Positions 13,615 to 19,492 of a DNA stretch of 19,492 nucleotides are shown here, one piece after another. Positions within the stretch are counted from its first letter, which is position 1; each line of letters opens with the position of its first letter. The DNA is from Actinomycetes bacterium (GTDB lineage: Bacteria; Actinomycetota; Acidimicrobiia; Acidimicrobiales; RAAP-2): contig JAJYDR010000030.1 of assembly GCA_021777285.1 (NCBI GenBank), positions 1 to 19,492 of the forward strand, written 5' to 3'. A model generated the notes under the pieces. That model had not been told where the DNA came from, made no database searches, and saw only the letters and a list, made by a program, of their open reading frames with translations. Both the position numbers and the translations under genes were made by a program.

Positions 13615-16610
13615 GGCCGACGTCGGGCCCGCGCCGCCGCCTCGAGGACCTCCTCGGGCACGACGGTGCCGGGGCGGTTCGCGGGGTCGTGGGTGAGGAA
13701 CCGGCCGAGCACCGGTATCTCGGTGAGCGACTCGGCGCGGAAGGTGGCCGCGACCACCGGCACGAAGCTCTCGGCGGCGGGGTAGACGAGGTAGCGCGGG
13801 AGCCACGCGGGGTAGTACTTCGCGTTGAACTGCCAGAGCGACTCGATGGGCAGCACCCCCGAGAGGCGTTTAAGGGCCCAGCGCTCGACGCGGGTGAAGG
13901 TCCCCTCGCCGCGCTCGCCGTCGAGCACCGAGCGGAAGGCCGCGAAGTTGAGGCTGAGCCCGCGGGCCCCGCGCCCGCGCAGGTGCTCGATCGTCGAGCA
14001 GAGGGCGTAGTCGATGAGCCCGTTGGGGTGCTCACCGGGGTCTCGGCGCATGAGGTCGAGCGAGTAGCCGTTGATCGCCGGGGAGGGCACGAACTGACAG
14101 ACGGCGGCCGGCTGGCCGTCGGGGCTCGTCACGACGGTGAGCAGCAGCCCCTTGTCCTTGGGGTCAAAGAGCCGACCGAGCATCATCGAGAAGCCCCGCT
14201 CGCCCTCACCGCGGCGCAGCATCGAGATGAGGTCGACCAATGCGGGCACCCGGGTGGGGTCGATCGCACTCGGGTCAAGGAACTCGACGGTGTAGCCCTT
14301 GCGCGCGAGGCGCGTGCAGGCCTGGCGCAGGCCTTTCATCTTGCCACCCTCGAGGCTGAACGTCTGGCAGTCCACGATCGCCTCGTCGCCGATGTAGAGC
14401 GAGTGCAGGCCGGCGGCGTGGTAGATCGAGAGCCACTCCGCGCCCGCGCCCATGACCGCGATCGTCCAGCCGCGTGACTCGGCGAAGGCACGGAACGCGC
14501 TGAAGGCCTCGGGGCGCTCGGCCTCGGGTCCGATCGGGTCGGGTGAGACGAGTGCGACGCCGCCGTAGACGGCGTAGGCGACCAGTGAGTCGCGAAAGAA
14601 GTAGAACTGCTTGTCGTCACGCAACGCGAAGTAGTCGAGCGTGCCGCGCCCGTGGCGCCGCACGATCTCGCGCGCGCGCAGCTCGGCGAGGCGCCGCTCG
14701 CGCGTCGAGGTCGTACTCGAGAGCCGTCGGTCCACGACCGGCCGGGTGACGAGGTAGAGCGCCGAGACGATGAGCGCGACGCCCACGGTGGTGAGCGTCG
14801 GGTTGATGAAGTCGCCGATCCGGTCGGGCACGGGGATCGTCGTGATCCCGATGAGCCGCTCGGCGCAGGCGAGCACGACGGTGAAGAAGCCCGGCAGGTG
14901 GTGACGACCCGATGAGGCCTCGAGGCCGAGCGAGGCGGTGAGTACGACGACGATGGCGATGAGCACGAGGCGCGGCAACGCCGCTCGCGCGGTCGTGCGG
15001 TCGGTGGTGGCGAGGAAGTGTGGGCGCTCGACGAGCAGCAGGGTGAGGATCGCCACGGCGAGCAGCGGTGAGACGAGGCTGCCCGCGCGGATGAGGTGGG
15101 CGATCGAGGTCGCGGCGACCACGACCACCGCGACCGTCCAGGCGCGTCGCTGGCCGCGACGCAGCCCGCGCGCGACCATGATCATGAGGATTCCCGCGAG
15201 GGCGGTCAGGGCGGCGGCCGACTTCGCGGCGCCGAGGGGCAGGTACGTCTCGACCGCGAGCAGCCGGCTGCGCAACGGCGCCACGGCGGTCACGACGAGG
15301 TTCACCAGGCCGTCGAGGAAGATGATCCCGCTCACCAGGCGCCGGATCGCGCGCTGACGGCGCTGGGCGCTCAAGCCGTCAACGCTCGCGGGGTAGGGGT
15401 TCCCGGTTGGCCAGGCGCCGACCATCGCGGTGTCGACGCTCAGCTCGGGCTGGACCGGCGAGCCGGCGACGACCCGTTCGAGCAAGGTGCCCCGGCGAAG
15501 CGGGCTCTGACCGGTATAGAGCCGGACCTGGACGGTGCTCGCGGCCTCGACCTCGACGATGCCGAGTCGGTCCACCGAGGTGAATACCGGTGGCAGGCCG
15601 AGGAGGCCGTGACGCTCGACGATCACCGTGCGCGAGGGTCCCGGGGTCGCGCACACCCCGCGGTCGAGGAAGGCGAGCGCGGGCCGCGATGCCCCGCCGA
15701 CCACCGCGCCCGCGCCGCCGCGCTCGGCCACGCGGCGCGCGTACTCGAGGGCGTCGACGTCGTCGACGAAGGTGCGCGCGAGCGGCTCGAAGAGGTGCGG
15801 GACGGTCGAACGCGCGTCGTGGTCGAAGCGGCGCCGCACGAGCAGCCCCGCCACCGCGCCCGCGAGCGCCTCGACGAGGCCGAGCACGAGCACCGTCGTG
15901 ACGGTGTTGCCCCAGAAGCCGGTCGGGTGGTGCGCGTGGATCTTGAGGTGCAGCTCGAAGTGCAGGTGGCGGTCGGTAATCCGGTTCGCGATCGAGGTCA
16001 GCGTGCTCCACAGGTCGATCACCGCGAGCACGAGCACGGGGATCCACACCCAGGCGCCGAGGCGCCGGTAGAGGGTGCGCGACGCCACGAAGCGCGCGAG
16101 CGCGTTGGGGTCCTCGAGACGGTCCGCGTCCGCGCGGTCGCCTCGGTTGGCCGGCGAGACGTCCACCACGTGGTGTCCGGCGACGATTCCCACGTCGCGC
16201 ACGTCGTTGGCGGTGGCGACCTGGGCCATGACGTCGTGGGCGAGCTCGACGCCGAGCGCCTCGAGAGGCGCGGCCGCGCCCGCGTGGGCGAGTGCGGCGT
16301 CGTCGGCGCCGGGCAGCACGATGAAGCGGTGACCGGGCTTCTCGCTAAAGGACCGCAGCGCCGTGGCGAGCGCGGGCAGGGCGCGCAGCGTCGCGGCGAG
16401 GAAGTCCGTGATGTGCTCGTCGGGCTCGGGGTGCAGCAGGTTCCCCGCGACCACCACGACGGCGGAGTCGTCGATGTCCTCGAGCAGCGCGATGAGCTCG
16501 CGCACGGGTCGGGCGGCGGGGTTCGTGGTCGGCGAGAGCGAGAGGTCGCTCACCACGTAGACGTGTTGGCCGTAGGGGATTGGTAGCGTGTATCGATCGG
16601 TCGCTCCCAC
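13611..16610 (-). CDS. Large membrane protein: degenerate metallophosphoesterase-like domain + TM helices + DUF2156 (phosphatidylglycerol lysyltransferase-like) domain
   Basis: From the GTG at 16610 the protein has 999 residues; GTG 16664 or ATG 16655 would add 18 or 15. Residues 1-310 look like an actinobacterial calcineurin-type phosphoesterase with a membrane segment inserted, but each expected metal motif is altered: DLSL (22-25) for DLHL, GNLLH (56-60) for GDLLD, GADD (101-104) for GNHD, and GGASRP (305-310) for GHTHRP. Hydrophobic helices lie at about 186-204 and 235-258. Residues about 418-640 are a multi-helix membrane block like the N-terminal part of LysX/MprF2. Residues about 655-980 are a DUF2156 domain, including FALRDDKQFYFF, GEGERGFSM and LSLNFAAFRS, the transferase part of MprF that puts lysine or another amino acid on phosphatidylglycerol. 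A role in lipid aminoacylation is likely but unproven; the first domain may bind rather than hydrolyse. It diverges from the HAD gene. Confidence 0.78.
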   Translation of the reverse strand: MGATDRYTLPIPYGQHVYVVSDLSLSPTTNPAARPVRELIALLEDIDDSAVVVVAGNLLHPEPDEHITDFLAATLRALPALATALRSFSEKPGHRFIVLPGADDAALAHAGAAAPLEALGVELAHDVMAQVATANDVRDVGIVAGHHVVDVSPANRGDRADADRLEDPNALARFVASRTLYRRLGAWVWIPVLVLAVIDLWSTLTSIANRITDRHLHFELHLKIHAHHPTGFWGNTVTTVLVLGLVEALAGAVAGLLVRRRFDHDARSTVPHLFEPLARTFVDDVDALEYARRVAERGGAGAVVGGASRPALAFLDRGVCATPGPSRTVIVERHGLLGLPPVFTSVDRLGIVEVEAASTVQVRLYTGQSPLRRGTLLERVVAGSPVQPELSVDTAMVGAWPTGNPYPASVDGLSAQRRQRAIRRLVSGIIFLDGLVNLVVTAVAPLRSRLLAVETYLPLGAAKSAAALTALAGILMIMVARGLRRGQRRAWTVAVVVVAATSIAHLIRAGSLVSPLLAVAILTLLLVERPHFLATTDRTTARAALPRLVLIAIVVVLTASLGLEASSGRHHLPGFFTVVLACAERLIGITTIPVPDRIGDFINPTLTTVGVALIVSALYLVTRPVVDRRLSSTTSTRERRLAELRAREIVRRHGRGTLDYFALRDDKQFYFFRDSLVAYAVYGGVALVSPDPIGPEAERPEAFSAFRAFAESRGWTIAVMGAGAEWLSIYHAAGLHSLYIGDEAIVDCQTFSLEGGKMKGLRQACTRLARKGYTVEFLDPSAIDPTRVPALVDLISMLRRGEGERGFSMMLGRLFDPKDKGLLLTVVTSPDGQPAAVCQFVPSPAINGYSLDLMRRDPGEHPNGLIDYALCSTIEHLRGRGARGLSLNFAAFRSVLDGERGEGTFTRVERWALKRLSGVLPIESLWQFNAKYYPAWLPRYLVYPAAESFVPVVAATFRAESLTEIPVLGRFLTHDPANRPGTVVPEEVLEAAARARRRP

Positions 16611-16653
16611 GACTCCAGTCTCGCAGAGTTCCGTGGAGTGGCCCGGAGGAGCC

Positions 16654-17133
16654 ATGGCAAGCACTCGAGAGAACTGGCACTGGCGCGCCGAGCCCTCGAC
16701 GGGCGAGGCGGTGATCTTCGATATCGACGGCGTGCTCGCCGACGCGGCTGGACGCCAGCACTACCTGGAATGGGGCGACTGGCGGCGGTTCTTCGAGGCC
16801 TGCGGCGACGACCCCGTCGTCGAGGAGATCGAGCGCCTGCTCGAGTTGCTCGACCCGGGTCTGACGATCGTGCTGCTCACGGGTCGGCCCCGTCGGGTCC
16901 AGCCGCACACGCTCGGCTGGCTCGAGCGCTTCTCGATCCGCTGGGACCTACTCATCATGCGCGAGTACGGGAACTACGCCGGGGTCGACGAATTCAAGCG
17001 CGCGACGCTCGCGGACCTGCGCGAGTACGGCTTCGACATCCGCCTCGCGCTCGACGACGACCCGAAGAACCACGCCATGTACGTCAGCGAAGGCGTGCCC
17101 TGCATCTACATCCACTCGGGCTACTACCGCTGA
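16654..17133 (+). CDS. HAD-superfamily phosphatase-like protein (polynucleotide-kinase 3'-phosphatase-like)
   Basis: This is a small cytoplasmic hydrolase of 159 residues. HAD motifs are complete: motif I Asp23/Asp25 in FDIDGVLAD, motif II Thr76 in LLTGRP, motif III Lys115 in EFKRATL, and motif IV Asp134/Asp135 in LALDDDPKN. There is little cap domain, so it resembles the compact HAD domains related to polynucleotide kinase 3'-phosphatase or other capless phosphatases acting on large substrates. The C-terminus GVPCIYIHSGYYR is typical of that group. The ATG at 16654 is chosen because GGAGGA lies 4-9 bases upstream; longer in-frame starts (16588) would overlap the divergent gene. It is divergent from the membrane lysyltransferase-like gene (43 bases apart) and converges with hemY 13 bases later. 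The true substrate is unknown. Confidence 0.8.
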   Translation: MASTRENWHWRAEPSTGEAVIFDIDGVLADAAGRQHYLEWGDWRRFFEACGDDPVVEEIERLLELLDPGLTIVLLTGRPRRVQPHTLGWLERFSIRWDLLIMREYGNYAGVDEFKRATLADLREYGFDIRLALDDDPKNHAMYVSEGVPCIYIHSGYYR

Positions 17134-17146
17134 CCTTCAGGGCGTC

Positions 17147-18568
17147 TCAGGCGAGGCGCGCGAGCACGCTCGCGCCGGCGCGCCGACCCGAGCCGATGCT
17201 CGCCGGGATGCCGACGCCGTCGTAGGTGCTGCCGGCGAGCTCGACGCCCGATCGCGTGGCCGCGACCTTGGCGGCCTCGACGAGTCGGTCGTGACCCACG
17301 TAGTACTGGGGCAGGCCCTCGGGCCAGCGCTGGACGAGCGACGCCGTCGGCTCGCCGTGCGTCGCGAGGATGAGCCGGACCTCCTCGAGAACGCGCGCCA
17401 CGAGTGCGGCGTCGTCGAGCTCAGCCCAGCGGTCGTCGTCAATGCGCCCGATGTGGGCGCGCACGATGACGTCCTCGTCGCGGCGCAGGTGGGCCCACTT
17501 GCGATCGAGGAAGGTGAGTGCGGTCACCATCATCGAGCCTCCGCCGCGCCACGGCGTGGCGAGGGGCACGAGAACGCCGGTGCCGTGCTCGGGCAATTCC
17601 AGGGTCGCGCGGGCAAAGGCGAAGGTCACCATCGCCGCGCCGGCGCTCGGAATCGTGCCCAGGGTCGCGAGGTCGGGGTCGAAGGCGCCACAGAGGGTCG
17701 CGGTCGCCTTCGCGGGCGTGGCGAGGATGACGACGTTGGCCGGCGTCGTCGTCGCCTCGGTGTCGACCTCGAAGCGATACGCCCCCTCACCGCGGCGGAT
17801 CGCCGTAACCGTCGTGGAGCGTCGGATGACGACCCCGCGGGCCTCGAGCTGGCGGGCGAGCTCGAGTGGCAGGGATCCCATGCCCTCGAGCAGCGAGTAG
17901 AAGAGCGGGGTGGCGGCGCCCGATGGACGCGGTGGGCCGCTCGGGCGCATGGCCTTCATGAGCGAGCCACCGCGGCGTGCGGCCTCGAGTAGGGGCGGGA
18001 AGACGGACTTGGCCGAGAGGTCGTCGATCCGTCCGGCCTGGATGCCACCGACCATCGGCTCGACGAACTGGTAGGCGAGCTCAGTGCCGAGCTTGGCGCG
18101 AACGATCGCACCGATGGAGGCGTCCTCACCGACGCGCAGTCGCACGGGCACGAGTTGGTCGCGACGCGCGGCCAGCCGGGCGCGCCAGCTCAGCCCGCGC
18201 ATCGCCGCGACGGCCTCGTAGGTGGTCGGCACCCCGAGGGCGAGGCCGCTCGGGATCTCGTGCAGGGCACCGCGCAGCCAGAGTGACGCACCCGACGCGC
18301 CGACCGGCTCAAGCCGGTCAGCCCAACCGAGCTCGCCGACGAGGGTCTTCGCTTCGGGTCGACGCGCGAGAAAGCCGTCGGGTCCGAGGTCGATCGTGCG
18401 ACCGGCGAACGCGGTCGTGGCGAGCGAGCCGCCGACGCGCTCACGCGCCTCGATCAGCTCGACGCGCGGGGTGGTGTCGTCGGGCCCGTCGGTGCCGCCG
18501 GTCAACTCCCAGGCGGCCGCGAGGCCGCTAATGCCCCCACCGATGACAACGACCGAGGCCCGACTCAT
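17147..18568 (-). CDS. hemY: HemY/CgoX, coproporphyrinogen III (protoporphyrinogen) oxidase
   Basis: This FAD enzyme oxidises the porphyrinogen ring late in haem synthesis. In Gram-positive bacteria the substrate is usually coproporphyrinogen III and the enzyme is called CgoX. The 473-residue length is normal. The FAD-binding glycine motif VVIGGGISGLAAAWE is at residues 7-21, followed by ELIEARERVGG. Also present are TIDLGPDGFL, EPMVGGIQAGR and the C-terminal GSTYDGVGIPASIGSGRRA, all typical of the family. I start at ATG 18568, which overlaps the hemH stop as ATGA; the frame stays open further upstream only because it reads antisense-shifted through hemH. It is co-transcribed with hemH and ends 13 bases from the convergent HAD gene, with no visible terminator between them. 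Confidence 0.93.
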   Translation of the reverse strand: MSRASVVVIGGGISGLAAAWELTGGTDGPDDTTPRVELIEARERVGGSLATTAFAGRTIDLGPDGFLARRPEAKTLVGELGWADRLEPVGASGASLWLRGALHEIPSGLALGVPTTYEAVAAMRGLSWRARLAARRDQLVPVRLRVGEDASIGAIVRAKLGTELAYQFVEPMVGGIQAGRIDDLSAKSVFPPLLEAARRGGSLMKAMRPSGPPRPSGAATPLFYSLLEGMGSLPLELARQLEARGVVIRRSTTVTAIRRGEGAYRFEVDTEATTTPANVVILATPAKATATLCGAFDPDLATLGTIPSAGAAMVTFAFARATLELPEHGTGVLVPLATPWRGGGSMMVTALTFLDRKWAHLRRDEDVIVRAHIGRIDDDRWAELDDAALVARVLEEVRLILATHGEPTASLVQRWPEGLPQYYVGHDRLVEAAKVAATRSGVELAGSTYDGVGIPASIGSGRRAGASVLARLA

Positions 18569-19476
18569 GAGTGGGCGACGACGACGTCGGCGAGCACGTC
18601 GATGAAGTCGGGTGCGTCGTTGAGCGAGGCCGTTCGAACGAGGTTGAGGCCGATCTCGCGAGCGACCGCCTGGGCTTCGACGTCGATGTCGAAGAGCACC
18701 TCGAGGTGGTCGGCGACGAAGCCGATGGGACAGGACACCACGTCGCTCAGCCCCGCGGCGCGCTTGGCCCGCAGCACCTGGAGGATGTCCGGTCCGATCC
18801 AGGGGTCCGCGGTCCGTCCGGCCGACTGCCAGGCGATGTCGAAGGCGTCGACCCCAGCCAGGGCCGCGGCACGCTCGGCGCTCTCGGCCAGCTGGGCGGG
18901 GTAGGTGTCCCCGGACTCGAGGATCCGCTCGGGTAGGGAATGGGCCGAGAAGAGCACCTCGGTGGTCGCGAGCCGGTCCTCGGGGATCTGGGCGAGCGCG
19001 TCGCGTACTCGCCGCGCGATCAGTTCGAGGAAGCCCGGCGCGTCCCACCACGCGCCCACGGCGTGCAAGTCGACGGCCTCGCCGAGCGCGTCGCGCGCGC
19101 GGCTCATGTACTGGTCGGTGGACATCGAGGACGAGTGCGGCGCGAGCGCGAGGCCAATCACCGTCGTAAACCCGTCCTCGCGCATCGACTCAGCGACGCT
19201 CTCGAGCAGCGGCGGCTCGTACTTGGAGCCGAAGCGTACGTCGTAGCGTCCGGGGTGGCGCGCCTCGAGGTTCGCCGCGAGGGCGCGGACCTGGTCGTCG
19301 GTGCGAGCGGCGAGCGGGGAGGTTCCGCCGATGGCGTCGTAGCGGCGCGTGAGGTCCGCGAGCAGCTCGGGGGTGGGCGCTCGACCGTGGCGAATCCGCG
19401 TGTAGTAGGGCTCGATTCCCTCGCGGTTCGAGGGCGTGCCGTAGGCCATCACCAACACACCGATGGGTCGACTCAT
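18565..19476 (-). CDS. hemH: HemH/CpfC, ferrochelatase (probably coproporphyrin III type)
   Basis: This enzyme inserts Fe2+ into the porphyrin ring in the cytoplasm. The 303-residue sequence is close in layout to the monofunctional B. subtilis enzyme: VMAYGTP with Tyr12, the YYTRIRHGR segment, YDAIGGTSPL, catalytic His179 in SAHSLPER and Glu259 in FVADHLEVLFD. B. subtilis-type enzymes use coproporphyrin III and are called CpfC. Only one cysteine (Cys249) is present, so the cysteine set that binds a [2Fe-2S] cluster in many actinobacterial ferrochelatases is absent. The start at ATG 19476 begins MSRPIGVLVMAYG as expected; AAGGACGGGCGGGA lies directly upstream, close to the window edge. It is the first of two overlapping haem genes and may follow others to the right. 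Confidence 0.94.
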   Translation of the reverse strand: MSRPIGVLVMAYGTPSNREGIEPYYTRIRHGRAPTPELLADLTRRYDAIGGTSPLAARTDDQVRALAANLEARHPGRYDVRFGSKYEPPLLESVAESMREDGFTTVIGLALAPHSSSMSTDQYMSRARDALGEAVDLHAVGAWWDAPGFLELIARRVRDALAQIPEDRLATTEVLFSAHSLPERILESGDTYPAQLAESAERAAALAGVDAFDIAWQSAGRTADPWIGPDILQVLRAKRAAGLSDVVSCPIGFVADHLEVLFDIDVEAQAVAREIGLNLVRTASLNDAPDFIDVLADVVVAHS

Positions 19477-19492
19477 AGTCCCGCCCGTCCTT

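Noticed and set aside
15096..16586. Long plus-strand open frame of 496 residues opposite the membrane protein gene
   Set aside because: It is antisense to a gene with clear domains, and its composition (Arg, Gly, Glu, His, Val) is typical of a GC-rich antisense shadow frame. No recognisable motif.
13611..16610. Lysyl-tRNA synthetase fusion as in mycobacterial LysX
   Set aside because: The C-terminal part is the DUF2156 transferase type. I see no class II tRNA synthetase motifs or OB-fold region; only the membrane block resembles LysX.
18569..19051. Upstream extension of the hemY reading frame to 634 residues
   Set aside because: The extra 161 residues read the same strand as hemH in another frame and are rich in Arg/Pro/Gly. 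The ATG at 18568 begins exactly at the conserved FAD-binding N-terminus.

Overview
The window is about 19.5 kb of uniformly GC-rich bacterial DNA. It is almost fully coding, with very short gaps and frequent GTG starts and 1-8 bp gene overlaps. The gene set (RbsA-type sugar ABC transporter, Streptomyces-type L-rhamnose isomerase, LutAB, a Gram-positive-type ferrochelatase next to HemY, and a multi-domain DUF2156 protein) suggests an actinobacterium. A deep-branching lineage such as Acidimicrobiia is possible, but this is inference; there is no rRNA or taxonomic marker here.

Left edge (1-2080, minus strand): lutA and lutB, whose products take part in oxidising L-lactate to pyruvate. lutB runs off the left end, so lutC, if present, lies outside. 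A good sigma70-like promoter for lutA lies in the 191-bp divergent gap at 2081-2271.

Centre (2272-13614, plus strand): a nine-gene L-rhamnose catabolic cluster. It encodes the transporter ATPase, two permeases, a periplasmic-type binding protein, rhamnose mutarotase, rhamnose isomerase, a bifunctional rhamnulose-1-phosphate aldolase/dehydrogenase, an AraA/FucI-fold isomerase homologue of unknown substrate, and rhamnulokinase. Predicted route: rhamnose import, anomer conversion, isomerisation to rhamnulose, phosphorylation, cleavage to DHAP plus L-lactaldehyde, and oxidation of lactaldehyde to L-lactate. The divergent lut genes would then take lactate to pyruvate, so the window appears to hold nearly all of a rhamnose-to-pyruvate pathway. 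The AT-rich gaps at 2081-2271 and 5890-6031 carry the same TGTGA-type repeats, probably sites for one shared regulator that is not encoded here. A strong hairpin separates the binding-protein gene from the enzyme genes.

Right part (13611-19476) has housekeeping or envelope genes. A minus-strand gene encodes a ~999-residue membrane protein that joins an apparently dead calcineurin-like phosphoesterase domain to transmembrane helices and a phosphatidylglycerol-lysyltransferase (DUF2156) domain; this is the most unusual protein in the window. A small HAD-family phosphatase gene diverges from it. Last are hemH and hemY, overlapping by 4 bp on the minus strand, for late haem synthesis (probably the coproporphyrin-dependent branch).

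There is no gene-free stretch longer than 300 bases. I saw no tRNA, rRNA, insertion sequence, CRISPR array or frameshifted gene.
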